The notes: a model not told the origin generated them from the letters alone. A DNA stretch of 64,000 nucleotides from Dongia_A sp044226685 (GCA_044226685.1 JBGAGP010000002.1:1-64000), one strand, 5' to 3'. Positions 33,381-42,648 are shown, numbered from the stretch's first letter. Program-made: numbers and translations.

Positions 33381-33410
33381 AGGATTACTGCGCCCAGGAT
33401 TACTGCGCCC
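33381..33410. repeat. Exact 15-base tandem duplication spanning the binding-protein stop codon
   Basis: AGGATTACTGCGCCC occurs twice in direct tandem (33381-33395 and 33396-33410). On the minus strand this duplicates the last codons of the binding-protein gene including its TAA, leaving a second stop just downstream. The first stop still ends the protein, so it is neutral. Confidence 0.9.
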
Positions 33411-34350
33411 AGGCCTTGATCTTGTCCTGGTTCGCCGCGATCCACGCATCCGCCACCTCGTCGAGGCTCTTGCCGTCCAGGTCGACCTGGGCGATGAGCG
33501 CGTTCAGCTCCGGCGCGTCGAAGCTGAAGTTCTTGGCGATGCGATAGGCAGTCGGCCACTTGTCCTTCATGCCGGCCCAGGCGTATTTCCAGATCTCGCC
33601 ATGCGGCTTGCCGCAATCATAGGCGAGATCGGCATTGGTGCCCCATTTCGGATCGGTGTAGCAATCCGCCGTGTATTCGGGGAACTGCACCCATTCGCCC
33701 TCGTATTTGGCGACCGCCCAGTGCGGCGAGTAGATCCACAGCAGGATCGGCGCCTTGCGCTGATAGGCGGATTCCAACTCGGCGAACATGTTGGCGTCGG
33801 TGCCGGCATGGACGACTTCGAAATTGAGGCCGAGAGCCTCGACCCGCTCGTCGTCGAAGCCGCCCCAGGTGACCGGGCCGCCCAGATAGCGGCCCTTCGG
33901 CGCCGTCTCAGGCGTCGCGAAAGCTTCGGCACAGGCGTTCAACGCCTTCCAGTCGGGCAGGCCCGGGCACTTCTCCTTCATGTAGGAGGGGTACCACCAC
34001 TCCTCCTTGGCCTTCGGGCCGAGCGGGCCGAGGCGCTCGACCGTGCCGGTCTTGTCGGCTTCGGCCATCGCCTCGCCGGCGGTGGTGTCCCAGTATTCGA
34101 GGCCCAAGGTCAGGTCGCCCGTGGGTATGCCGGCGCTGACGCTCGCGAGGTAGTCGGCATTGACGACCTCGACGTTGTAGCCGAACTGCTTGAGGATCTT
34201 CTCCATGATCTTGGTGTTCAGGACGGCACTGGTCCAATCCATGTTGGCGATCTTGATCGGGTCCGTGCTTTCCGGGGTCGCAGCCATAGCCGGCATGGCC
34301 GCGACGATAAGGGCGAACGCTGATAGGCCGCCCCAAAACGCCTTCCGCAT
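33400..34350 (-). CDS. Glycine betaine-type periplasmic binding protein
   Basis: A 316-residue OpuAC-family binding protein with a signal peptide (residues 1-23, cleavage AMA/AT). Trp-rich segments suited to an aromatic cage for a quaternary ammonium are present (NMDWTSA, EYWDTT, IYSPHWAV). Four cysteines (EKCPG, NACAE, ADCYT, YDCGK) may form two disulfides. It heads a minus-strand operon binding protein - ATPase - double permease - DeoR, divergent from the FAD-GcvT oxidoreductase at 34558. Confidence 0.9.
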   Translation of the reverse strand: MRKAFWGGLSAFALIVAAMPAMAATPESTDPIKIANMDWTSAVLNTKIMEKILKQFGYNVEVVNADYLASVSAGIPTGDLTLGLEYWDTTAGEAMAEADKTGTVERLGPLGPKAKEEWWYPSYMKEKCPGLPDWKALNACAEAFATPETAPKGRYLGGPVTWGGFDDERVEALGLNFEVVHAGTDANMFAELESAYQRKAPILLWIYSPHWAVAKYEGEWVQFPEYTADCYTDPKWGTNADLAYDCGKPHGEIWKYAWAGMKDKWPTAYRIAKNFSFDAPELNALIAQVDLDGKSLDEVADAWIAANQDKIKAWAQ

Positions 34351-34557
34351 GTCTAGCCTCCACCTCTGTCACTGGGCCGAGCTTCGCCCGTTTCCTCGTT
34401 GGTCGCTCGGCTCCAAGTCCAACATGGTTTCCACGGCTGCGGCAAGAAAATTGTTCGTATATTGTTCAGATTTTGTGGGTTTGGTGGGAATGCTGCTGGA
34501 ATGGATGCGGAAGTTGTGGTTTTCTGTTGCCATATCCTGTTCCTGGAGTCCTAGCCC
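34351..34557. promoter_or_regulatory. Divergent control region between betaine-type transporter and oxidoreductase genes
   Basis: This 207-base region must carry promoters for both directions. It contains an AT-rich island with a direct repeat TTGTTC at 34451-34456 and 34462-34467, spaced 11 bases (one helical turn), as expected for a dimeric activator such as an AraC or LysR-type protein. No confident -35/-10 pair was found. Confidence 0.45.
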
Positions 34558-36990
34558 GTGTCCATCCCCGGCTCTATGCCCCGCCACACCGAAATCCTCA
34601 TTCTCGGCGGCGGCATCCTCGGCTGCTCCATCGCCTATCACCTGACCCGGGCGGGCAAGCGCGACGTCACCATCCTGGAGAAGAGCGGCCTGACCCACGG
34701 CGCCACCTGGCACGCCGCGGGCCTCGTCGGGCAATTGCGCTCGTCACGCAACACCACGCGCATGCTGCGCTTCTCCACCGAGCTCTACGACAAGCTGGAG
34801 GCCGAGACCGGCCAGGCGATCGACTGGAAGAAATACGGCTCGCTGCGCCTCGCCTGCTCCGAGCAGCGCGAGATGGAAAACCGCCGCGCCATGACCATGG
34901 CCAAGAGCTTCGGGCTGGAGATGCAGTGGCTGACGCCGAAGGAGGCGGTCGATCTCTTTCCGCTGATGACCGATGAAGACGTGCGCTCCGCCATCTTCAT
35001 CCCGAGCGACGGTTACATCGACCCGGCGAGCGTGGCCCAGGCTTTGGCCAAGGGCGCCAAGGACAAGGGCGCCAAGATCGTGATCGGCGAGCGTGCCATC
35101 GGCGCCAGCGTCGAGAACGGCCGTGTGACCAGGATCGAGACCGACAAGGGCACCTGGACCTGCGACCTCCTGGTGAATGCCTGCGGCATGTGGGGCCACG
35201 AGGTCGGCCAGCAGGCCGGCGTGCGGGTGCCGTCCTTCGCCGTCGAGCACCAGTACCTGATCACCGACCCGATCCCCGACGCGCCGAAGCGCATGCCGAC
35301 CATGCGCGACCCCGACCATCTGGTCTATTACAAGCCCGAGGTGCGCGGCCTGGTCGTCGGCGGCTACGAACCCGACACCGTCGCCTTTGCCCGCAACGGC
35401 ATCCCCAAGCCCTTCGCACAGGAACTGCTGCCCGGCAATTTCGACCGCTTCGAGCAGCTGGCGAAGCTCGCGGCCAAGCGCACGCCCATCATCAACCAGG
35501 TCGGCGTGCGGCAGCTCCTGAACGGGCCGATCCCGTATTCGGCCGATGCCGATTTCGTCATGGGCAAGGCGCCGGAGCTCGACAACTACTTCGTCTGCGC
35601 GGGCTTCCTCTACGGCATCGCGGCGGGCGGCGGCGCCGGACGGATGATGGCGGAATGGATCCTGGAAGGCCGGCCCAGCCTCAATCTGTGGCCGCTCGAC
35701 ATCCGCCGCTTCGGCTTCCACCATTCCACGCGCTATTTCATGTACGACCGCGCGGTGGAGCTCTATGGCGACCATTACAAGCTCGCCTTCCCGGCCAAGG
35801 AGCATGAGACGCGGCGCGGCATCCGCCGCTCGCCGCTCTACGAGACCCTGAAGGCGCGCGGCGCCGTGTTCGGCTCGCGCGGCGGCTGGGAGCGGGCGAA
35901 CTGGTTCGCGCCGAAAGGCACCGAGGCTGAGGACAAGCCGGATTTCGACCGCGCCAAGACCAACTGGTTCCGCCACGTGGGCGAGGAGCACAAGGCGGTG
36001 CGTGATCGCGTGGCGCTGATCGACCAGACTTCGTTTTCCAAGTTCGAGCTCATGGGTTCCGGCGTGGTGCCGTTCCTGCAGCGCCTCGCCGTTTCCAACA
36101 TGGATCGGCCGGTCGGCAGCGTCATCTACACGCAGCTCTGCAACGAGCGCGGCGGCATCGAGTGCGACCTCACTTTCGTGCGCCTGGCCGCCGACCGCTA
36201 CTATTTCGTCACCGGTGCCGCCTTCGGCAAGCACGACGCGCATTGGATCGAGAGCCAGTTGCGCAAGGACGGCTCGGTGCATCTGGTCGACGTGACGTCG
36301 TCGCGGGCCGTGATCAATCTCTGCGGCCCGAAGGCGCGTGCGGTACTGGAGCAGGTGGTGGAGGAAGACGTCTCCAACGTCGCCTTCCCCTTCGGCTCCA
36401 TGCGCGAGATCACGGTTGGCGCCGCCCCGGTGCGCGCCATCCGCATCGGCTATGTCGGCGAGCTGGGCTGGGAACTGCACGTGCCGACGGAATTTGCCGG
36501 CCACGTCTATGAACTGCTGCGCGAAGCGGGCGAAAAGCACGGCATCGCGGATGTCGGCTACCGCGCCATCGATTCGCTGCGCATGGAAAAGGGCTATCTC
36601 TACTGGTCCAGCGACATCACGCCGGACTACACGCCGCTTGAGGCGGGGCTCGGCTTCCGCGTGAACTTCAACAAGGGCGATTTCATCGGCCGCGATGCGC
36701 TGCTGCAGCAGAAGCAGGCCGGCGTGAAACAGCGCCTGGTGACCTTCCTGCTCGAGGACTACCTGCCGCTCTATGGCAGCGAGGCGGTGATGGTGGACGG
36801 CAAGGTGGTCGGCGTCACCAGCAGCGGCAATTTCGGCTATTCGGTGGGCAAGGCGATCGGCTACGGTTACCTGCCGCTGGAGATCGTGGAACGCGGCCAG
36901 GTGGAGATCGAGGCCTTCGGCAAGGTGAGCCCGGCAAAGATCCTGACCCAGGCGGCCTATGATCCCGACAATGCGCGGCTGAAAGCGTGA
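34558..36990 (+). CDS. FAD-GcvT oxidoreductase 1 (dimethylglycine/sarcosine dehydrogenase-like)
   Basis: An 810-residue flavoprotein fused to a folate-binding domain. The N-terminal DAO domain has GGGILG (residues 17-22) and the motif ATWHAAG with H52, the position where the mitochondrial dimethylglycine dehydrogenase family carries covalent FAD. From about residue 430 a GcvT (aminomethyltransferase) domain follows, with RGGIECDLT and YVGELGWELH, then a C-terminal GcvT barrel. The expected reaction is oxidative N-demethylation with transfer of the one-carbon unit to tetrahydrofolate. GTG 34558 has GGAG upstream; ATG 34576 is the alternative. Paralogues lie at 38080 and 43353. Confidence 0.87.
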   Translation: MSIPGSMPRHTEILILGGGILGCSIAYHLTRAGKRDVTILEKSGLTHGATWHAAGLVGQLRSSRNTTRMLRFSTELYDKLEAETGQAIDWKKYGSLRLACSEQREMENRRAMTMAKSFGLEMQWLTPKEAVDLFPLMTDEDVRSAIFIPSDGYIDPASVAQALAKGAKDKGAKIVIGERAIGASVENGRVTRIETDKGTWTCDLLVNACGMWGHEVGQQAGVRVPSFAVEHQYLITDPIPDAPKRMPTMRDPDHLVYYKPEVRGLVVGGYEPDTVAFARNGIPKPFAQELLPGNFDRFEQLAKLAAKRTPIINQVGVRQLLNGPIPYSADADFVMGKAPELDNYFVCAGFLYGIAAGGGAGRMMAEWILEGRPSLNLWPLDIRRFGFHHSTRYFMYDRAVELYGDHYKLAFPAKEHETRRGIRRSPLYETLKARGAVFGSRGGWERANWFAPKGTEAEDKPDFDRAKTNWFRHVGEEHKAVRDRVALIDQTSFSKFELMGSGVVPFLQRLAVSNMDRPVGSVIYTQLCNERGGIECDLTFVRLAADRYYFVTGAAFGKHDAHWIESQLRKDGSVHLVDVTSSRAVINLCGPKARAVLEQVVEEDVSNVAFPFGSMREITVGAAPVRAIRIGYVGELGWELHVPTEFAGHVYELLREAGEKHGIADVGYRAIDSLRMEKGYLYWSSDITPDYTPLEAGLGFRVNFNKGDFIGRDALLQQKQAGVKQRLVTFLLEDYLPLYGSEAVMVDGKVVGVTSSGNFGYSVGKAIGYGYLPLEIVERGQVEIEAFGKVSPAKILTQAAYDPDNARLKA

Positions 36991-37000
36991 GGGGAGGGGC

Positions 37001-37933
37001 ATGAGCACGAATATCGACCGCGACGACGTGCTGGCCGCCATGCGCGGCATCGAGGTCTTCAAGAACGTGCCGGCGGACGCGATCAAGACCGAACGCCTGG
37101 GCGGCTTGACCAACCGCAATTTCCGCATCGACTCGCCGCTCGGCCGCCACGTGCTGCGCATTCCCGGCGCCGGGACCAGCGAATACATCAACCGCCGCAA
37201 CGAGGCGCACGCGGCGAAATCCGCCGCCAAGGTCGGCGTGAACGCGGAGGTCGTCCATTTCGACGAGGCGACCGGCGTGATGCTGTGCCGCTATATCGAC
37301 GGCGGCGTCACCATGAATGGCGAGCGCTTCAAGGACCTGGGCTCGGTGCGCCGCTCCGCCGTGGCGTTGAAGCGCGTGCATGACAGCGCGTCGCCGTTCC
37401 TCAACCGCTTCGAACTGTTCCAGATGATCGATGAATATCTCGACATCCTGGGCAAGAAGAATGCGCCCTTGCCCGACGGCTACCACGACGTGAAGCGCGA
37501 GGCGGAGGCGGTGCGTGCCGCGCTCGGCGCCCGGCCGCTGCCGATCAAGCCCTGCCATTGCGACCCGCTGGCGGAGAACTTCCTCGACACCGGGTCCCAG
37601 GTCTTCGTCATCGACTGGGAATATGCCGGCAACAACGATCCGATGTGGGACCTGGGCGACGCCTCGGTCGAGGCCGGCTTCGGGCCGGAGCAGGACGAGG
37701 CGCTGCTGGAAGCCTATTTCGGCGGCAAGGCGCCGGCGGCCGAGCGCGGCCGCATGGTGCTCTACAAGGCGATGTGCGACCTGCTGTGGACGCTCTGGGG
37801 CATCATCCAGCACGTGAACCAGAACCCGGCGGACGATTTCTGGGCCTACGCGACCAACCGCTTCGAGCGCTGCAAGAAATTGATGGGCGCCAGCGATTTC
37901 GGCCGCCATCTGCAGGCGGTGAAGGACGGATAG
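37001..37933 (+). CDS. Choline kinase-like phosphotransferase
   Basis: A 310-residue protein of the choline/aminoglycoside kinase superfamily. The catalytic loop is HCDPLAEN (D188, N193) and the metal-binding motif is IDWEYAG (D205). LGGLTNRNFRI near residue 37 is the nucleotide-binding region, typical of LicA/choline kinase relatives. It lies 10 bases after oxidoreductase 1 with GGGGAGGGGC before its ATG, so it is cotranscribed. It may phosphorylate choline, ethanolamine or a methylated amino alcohol; the ligand is not determinable here. Confidence 0.85.
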   Translation: MSTNIDRDDVLAAMRGIEVFKNVPADAIKTERLGGLTNRNFRIDSPLGRHVLRIPGAGTSEYINRRNEAHAAKSAAKVGVNAEVVHFDEATGVMLCRYIDGGVTMNGERFKDLGSVRRSAVALKRVHDSASPFLNRFELFQMIDEYLDILGKKNAPLPDGYHDVKREAEAVRAALGARPLPIKPCHCDPLAENFLDTGSQVFVIDWEYAGNNDPMWDLGDASVEAGFGPEQDEALLEAYFGGKAPAAERGRMVLYKAMCDLLWTLWGIIQHVNQNPADDFWAYATNRFERCKKLMGASDFGRHLQAVKDG

Positions 37934-37946
37934 CAGCGAGACTGCG

Positions 37947-38037
37947 GCTGCCCCCTCCCTAACCCTCCCCCGTTCCGGGGGAGGGGACTAGGAGATCTCC
38001 CTCCCCCGATCCGGGGGAGGGCAGGGGTGGGGGCAGC
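37947..38037. repeat. Intergenic inverted repeat of CCCTCCCC...GGGGAGGG type
   Basis: GCTGCCCCCTCCCTAACCC at the left end and the complementary GGGGTGGGGGCAGC at the right enclose two internal hairpins (CCTCCCCCGTTCCGGGGGAGG and CCCTCCCCCGATCCGGGGG). It lies between the kinase and oxidoreductase 2. Similar in composition to the 13114 element. Confidence 0.7.
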
Positions 38038-38079
38038 GAGCGAAGACTCTCAGGCGTTTTCAAAGATCAGGTTTGAACC

Positions 38080-40527
38080 ATGACCACTCTCCCCACCCAG
38101 GCCCGCGCCATCGTCATCGGCGGCGGCATCATCGGCTGCTCGACGGCCTATCACCTGGCCAAGCTCGGCTGGAAGGATGTGCTGCTGATCGAGCGCCACA
38201 AGCTCACGTCAGGAAGCACCTGGCACGCCGCCGGCCTGGTCGGCCAGTTGCGCACCTCGGCCAACATCACACAGCTGCTGAAATACTCGGTCGAGCTCTA
38301 TGACCGGCTGGAGCAGGAGACCGGCCTCGCCACCGGCTGGAAGCGCAATGGCGGATTGCGCCTCGCCTGCAACGCCGAGCGCATGACCGAGATCAAGCGC
38401 CAGGCGACCACCGCGCATTCCTTCGGCCTGGAGATGGAGCTGCTCTCGCCGCAGGAGGCGCAGAAGCTGTGGCCGGTGATGGACATTTCCGACGTGGTGG
38501 GCGCGGCCTTCCTCCCCACCGACGGCCAGGTCAATCCGGCCGACATCACGCAGTCGCTGGCCAAGGGTGCGCGGCAGAACGGCGTCAAGATCCTGGAGGA
38601 CACGGCAGTCACCGGCATCCTGGTGGAGAAGGGCCGTGCCGTCGGCGTGAAGACGGCGCAAGGCGACATCCGGTGCGAAGTCGTGGTGAATTGCGGCGGC
38701 CAATGGGCGCGCGGCCTGGGCGCCTTGGCCGGGGTCAGTGTCCCGCTCACCTCGGTGCAGCACCAGTATCTGGTGACCGAGGCGATTCCCGGCGTGCCGA
38801 AGAACCTGCCAACGCTCCGCGACCCCGACCGCCTGATCTATTTCAAGGAGGAGGTCGGCGGCCTAGTGATGGGTGGCTACGAGCACAACCCGAAGCCCTG
38901 GCAGCAGCACCCGCTGCCCGAAAATTTCGCCTTCCAGCTGCTGGAGAACGACACCGATCATTTCGAGCCGCTGATGGAGCAGGCGCTCGCCCGTGTGCCG
39001 GCCCTGGCGACGGCCGGCATCAAACAGATGATCAACGGGCCGGAGAGTTTCACGCCCGACGGAAATTTCATCCTCGGCGAAGCGCCGGAGCTGAAGAACT
39101 TCTTTGTCGGCGCCGGCTTCAACGCCTTCGGCATCGCGTCGGGCGGCGGCGCCGGCCGTGCGCTGGCCGAATGGGTGGCGGGCGGCGAGGCGCCGATGGA
39201 TCTGTGGCCGGTCGACATCCGCCGCTTCGGCCAGGTGCATCGCGACCGCAACTGGGTCATCACCCGCACGCTGGAAGCCTATGCGCATCACTACTCGATG
39301 GCCTGGCCGCATGAGGAGCTGGAGAGCGCCCGGCCGGTGCGCACCTCGCCGCTCTATGGCAGGCTGAAAGAGCAGGGCGCCGTCTTCGGCTGGAAGCTCG
39401 GCTGGGAGCGGCCGAACTGGTTCGCGCCGAAAGGTGTCGAACCGAAGGACATCTATACCTATGGCCGGCAGAACTGGTTCAGCCATGTCGGCGCCGAGCA
39501 CAAGGCGGCGCGCGAGAATGTGGTGCTGATCGACCAGACCTCCTTCGCCAAGTTCCTGATGGTGGGCAAGGATGCGGAGCAGGCTTTGTCCTGGATCTGT
39601 GCCAACGACGTGGCGGTGAAGCCGGGCCGCCTGGTCTATACCCAGATGCTGAACGCGCGCGGCGGCATCGAATGCGATTTGACCGTCTCGCGCCTCGACG
39701 ACGACACCTATTACATCGTCACCGGCACCGGCTATGCGACCCACGATTTCCACTGGATCCGCAGCCACATCCCGGATGGGCTGGATGCGCGGCTGATCGA
39801 CGTGACGTCGGGCAACGGCGTGCTGAGCCTGATGGGGCCGAAGGCGCGTGACGTGCTCGGCGCGGTGACCGAGGCCGATGTCAGCAATGCCGGTTTCCCC
39901 TTCGGCCAGCACCGCGAGATCATGGTGGCAGGCACGCCGGTCCGCGCGCTGCGCGTCACCTATGTGGGCGAACTGGGCTGGGAATTGCACATGCCCTTGG
40001 ACAGCCTTGCCAGCGTCTACGACACGCTGATGAAGGCGGGGGCAAAGCACGGAATCCGCAATGCCGGCTACCGCGCCATCGAGAGCCTGCGCCTGGAGAA
40101 ATTCTACCGCGCCTGGTCGAGCGACATCTCGCCCGACCACTCGCCGCTCGAAGCCGGCATGGGCTGGGCGGTGAAGCTCAGGAAGAACGTGCCGTTCCTC
40201 GGCCGCGAGGCGCTCTCCAAGCTGGCGGCGAAGAAGCTGCCCAAGCTGCTCGCCTGCTTCACGGTGGACGATCCCTCCATCGTCCTGCTGGGGCGCGAGA
40301 CCATCTTCCGCAACGGCAAGCAATGCGGCTGGCTCGCCTCGGGCGGCTATGGCTACACGCTGCAGACGAATATCGGCATCGGCTATGTGCGCGACAAGGA
40401 GAACGGCGTGTCTCCCGAGGACGTGCTGTCCGGCAGCTACGAGCTGGAGATCGCCTGCCAGCGCTACCCGGCCAAGGTCAGCCTGGAGCCGCTCTACGAC
40501 CCGAAGATGGAGCGGGTGAAGGCGTAG
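38080..40527 (+). CDS. FAD-GcvT oxidoreductase 2 (dimethylglycine/sarcosine dehydrogenase-like)
   Basis: An 815-residue paralogue of the 34558 product with the same architecture: DAO domain with GGGIIG (14-19), STWHAAG with H49 as the putative covalent-FAD His, linker around GWERPNWFAP, GcvT domain (RGGIECDLTVSRL, YVGELGWELHM) and C-terminal barrel. It is closer to oxidoreductase 1 than to 3 (shared HAAGLVGQLR and WERxNWFAPKG). Separate substrates within a series of N-methyl amines is the simplest explanation for several copies. ATG 38080 is the first start after the repeat. Confidence 0.87.
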   Translation: MTTLPTQARAIVIGGGIIGCSTAYHLAKLGWKDVLLIERHKLTSGSTWHAAGLVGQLRTSANITQLLKYSVELYDRLEQETGLATGWKRNGGLRLACNAERMTEIKRQATTAHSFGLEMELLSPQEAQKLWPVMDISDVVGAAFLPTDGQVNPADITQSLAKGARQNGVKILEDTAVTGILVEKGRAVGVKTAQGDIRCEVVVNCGGQWARGLGALAGVSVPLTSVQHQYLVTEAIPGVPKNLPTLRDPDRLIYFKEEVGGLVMGGYEHNPKPWQQHPLPENFAFQLLENDTDHFEPLMEQALARVPALATAGIKQMINGPESFTPDGNFILGEAPELKNFFVGAGFNAFGIASGGGAGRALAEWVAGGEAPMDLWPVDIRRFGQVHRDRNWVITRTLEAYAHHYSMAWPHEELESARPVRTSPLYGRLKEQGAVFGWKLGWERPNWFAPKGVEPKDIYTYGRQNWFSHVGAEHKAARENVVLIDQTSFAKFLMVGKDAEQALSWICANDVAVKPGRLVYTQMLNARGGIECDLTVSRLDDDTYYIVTGTGYATHDFHWIRSHIPDGLDARLIDVTSGNGVLSLMGPKARDVLGAVTEADVSNAGFPFGQHREIMVAGTPVRALRVTYVGELGWELHMPLDSLASVYDTLMKAGAKHGIRNAGYRAIESLRLEKFYRAWSSDISPDHSPLEAGMGWAVKLRKNVPFLGREALSKLAAKKLPKLLACFTVDDPSIVLLGRETIFRNGKQCGWLASGGYGYTLQTNIGIGYVRDKENGVSPEDVLSGSYELEIACQRYPAKVSLEPLYDPKMERVKA

Positions 40528-40546
40528 CGCTCGCCGTTCTTCCTGA

Positions 40547-40698
40547 TCGTCATGCCAGGGCTTGGCCCTGGCATCCACGAGTTTGCATGTTCAAGCTGGT
40601 TTGTGTCGAGAAACTCGTGGATGGCAAGGCCAAGCCTTGCCATGACGGAAAAGTGTGCGTCTAGTTCTCGGCGGGCGGGTCAAGCCTGGCAATGACGA
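40547..40698. repeat. Dispersed palindromic repeat, copy 3, with an extra half-element
   Basis: CGTCATGCCAGGGCTTGGCC (40548 on) is mirrored by GGCCAAGCCTTGCCATGACG (40629 on). A third, diverged half GGTCAAGCCTGGCAATGACGA ends at 40697. The outer half supplies an ATG at 40692 that I do not accept as the start of the next gene. Confidence 0.8.
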
Positions 40699-40709
40699 TT
40701 GGGGGGAGC

Positions 40710-41804
40710 GTGGCTGATCTTCGAATTGCGGCTGGAGCACTTCACGCCTTCGCCGACCAGGCGCTACGCACCGCCGGCGCCGACGATGTCTCCGCCGAGG
40801 GCTGCGCGCGGGCGCTGCTGCATGCCAGCCGGCACGGCGTGGACAGCCACGGCATCCGGCTGCTGCCGTTCTACGTCGATTGCCTGAAAAGCGGCTTGGT
40901 CAAGGGCGCGCCGAATATCACGACCACGAAGCTGCGCGCGGCGGCGGCGCAGGTCGATGCCGATGGCGGCCTCGGCCATGCGCCGACTTATCGCGCCGTC
41001 GAAGTGGCGGCGGAACTGGCGCGGGAGACGGGCATCGGCCTCGCCGCCGTGCTGCATTCGACGCATTTCGGCGCGGCGGGCGCCTATGCCCTCGTCGGGG
41101 CGGAAGCAGGCTTCCATTGCCTGGTGGTCTGCAATTCCGGCGCCTTCGTGGTGCCCTTCGACGGCGCCCGGGCGCTGCACGGCACCAACCCCATAGCCTA
41201 TGCGGCGCCCGCCGCACCTGGCAGCGATCCCTTCCTGCTCGACATGGCGACCAGCGCCATTCCGTGGAACCGCCTGCTGCTCGCCCGCACCCTGGGGCAG
41301 GACCTGCCGCCCGACGTGGCGGTGGACCGGCACGGCGACTACACGACCGATCCGGAGGCAGCGCAGCTCCTCGCGCCCGTCGGCGGGCCGCGCTACGGCT
41401 ACAAGGGCGCCGGGCTTGCCGGCATGATCGACATCATGAGCGCCGCCTTGACCGGCATGCGCCTCGGCTTCGAGCAGGACGGCACGGCGCTGGGCGATAC
41501 CTTGACCGGCATGCGCCTCGGCTTCGAGCAGGACGGCACGGCGCTGGGCGATACCGAGCTCGGCCACATCGTCATCGCCATCGATCCCGGCCTGTTCGGC
41601 GATGCCGCCGACGCGGCGGAGCGGGTTGCCGCCTACATCCGTGCTGCCGCGGCGCTCTCCGGCGACGGCCGCGTCGTGCAGGCCGCCGGGGGACCGCAAT
41701 GGCGCCACAAGGCGGAGCGCGACGCGCATGGGATTCCGATCCCCGCCGCTTTGCGCGCGGAGCTCAACCAGACGGCGGAGGGATTGGGGCTGCCGGCGCT
41801 GTGA
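40710..41804 (+). CDS. Malate/L-lactate dehydrogenase family (Ldh_2) oxidoreductase with internal duplication
   Basis: A 364-residue NAD(P)-dependent dehydrogenase of the Ldh_2 family (relatives act on malate, lactate, ureidoglycolate or cyclic imines). RHGVDSHGIRLLPFY carries the catalytic His, and HSTHFGAAG, HGTNPIAYAAPA and YGYKGAGLAGMID are family blocks. Residues 247-264 (LTGMRLGFEQDGTALGDT) are exactly repeated at 265-282 because of a 54-base tandem duplication, which may disturb the fold. GTG 40710 is preferred, with GGGGGGAG just upstream; ATG 40692 lies in a repeat. Confidence 0.8.
   Translation: MADLRIAAGALHAFADQALRTAGADDVSAEGCARALLHASRHGVDSHGIRLLPFYVDCLKSGLVKGAPNITTTKLRAAAAQVDADGGLGHAPTYRAVEVAAELARETGIGLAAVLHSTHFGAAGAYALVGAEAGFHCLVVCNSGAFVVPFDGARALHGTNPIAYAAPAAPGSDPFLLDMATSAIPWNRLLLARTLGQDLPPDVAVDRHGDYTTDPEAAQLLAPVGGPRYGYKGAGLAGMIDIMSAALTGMRLGFEQDGTALGDTLTGMRLGFEQDGTALGDTELGHIVIAIDPGLFGDAADAAERVAAYIRAAAALSGDGRVVQAAGGPQWRHKAERDAHGIPIPAALRAELNQTAEGLGLPAL
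41447..41554 (+). repeat. Exact 54-base tandem duplication inside the Ldh_2 gene
   Basis: Bases 41447-41500 are identical to 41501-41554. The unit is a multiple of three, so the frame is kept and 18 residues are added. Perfect identity implies a very recent event or an assembly artefact. Confidence 0.95.
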
Positions 41805-41861
41805 AGCCGCTGGTCAAACCCCGTGCCGCTGTTGTCTGATGCTGCCCCGGGGAGGGCGCCG

Positions 41862-42644
41862 ATGGCCGACGACGTTCCACACGACTACGACACCACCATG
41901 CTCGACATGCTGCAGATCATCTGGGGCGAGGGGTATCTCTCGCCCGGCGGACCGCAGGCCGTGCGCGAGATCATGGAAGGAATCGACCTTGCCGGGAAAC
42001 GGGTGCTCGACATCGGCTGCGGCCTCGGCGGCCTTGACCAGGTGCTGGTCGAGCTGGGCGCGCAGCAGGTGGTGGCGGTGGACGTGGCGACCCCGCTCAT
42101 CGGCCTGGGGCGCAAGCGCATTGCGGCCGCGGGCCTCATCGACCGCATCGACCTGCAGGTCGTCCAGCCGGAGGCGCCGCTGCCCTTCGGCGATGGCGCC
42201 TTCGACATGGTCTTCACCAAGGATGCCTGGCTGCATGTGATCGACAAGCACGCCTTGCTGCGCGAGGTCTTCCGCGTGCTGAAACCGGGCGGCGGGCTTG
42301 CCGGCGGCGACTGGATGAAGGGACCGGAGCCCTACAGCGCCGACATGCTCTATTTCATCGAGCTGGAGGGGATTCCCTATCACCCCACGACGCTGGCCGA
42401 ATACGGCGTCATGCTGCACGAGACCGGTTTCGAGCAGGTCCGGCTCGAGGACATCAATGCCTGGTACCGGCACTTGGCGAAGCAGGAGCTGGCGCGGCTC
42501 AAGGACGAGCTTTTCGGCCTGATGACGGAGAAGCTGGGCGTCGCCGCGCGCGACCACTTCATCGAGGATTGGCGCATGCTGACGGTGGTGCTGGACAAGG
42601 GCGAATTGCGCCCCGGTCGGATGTGGGCGAGGAAGCCGGCCTGA
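41862..42644 (+). CDS. SAM-dependent methyltransferase, phosphobase N-methyltransferase-like
   Basis: A 260-residue class I methyltransferase. Motif I is VLDIGCGLGG and the acidic end of strand 2 is VAVDVA; DAWLHV follows motif IV. The N-terminal IWGEGYLSPGG closely recalls the active-site lid of phosphoethanolamine N-methyltransferases (by-eye comparison). It may methylate an amino alcohol or glycine derivative, opposite in direction to the demethylating oxidoreductases. ATG 41862 has GGGGAGG upstream and is preferred to 41823. It lies in a plus-strand run with the Ldh_2 and GNAT genes. Confidence 0.8.
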   Translation: MADDVPHDYDTTMLDMLQIIWGEGYLSPGGPQAVREIMEGIDLAGKRVLDIGCGLGGLDQVLVELGAQQVVAVDVATPLIGLGRKRIAAAGLIDRIDLQVVQPEAPLPFGDGAFDMVFTKDAWLHVIDKHALLREVFRVLKPGGGLAGGDWMKGPEPYSADMLYFIELEGIPYHPTTLAEYGVMLHETGFEQVRLEDINAWYRHLAKQELARLKDELFGLMTEKLGVAARDHFIEDWRMLTVVLDKGELRPGRMWARKPA

Positions 42645-42648
42645 TCGC

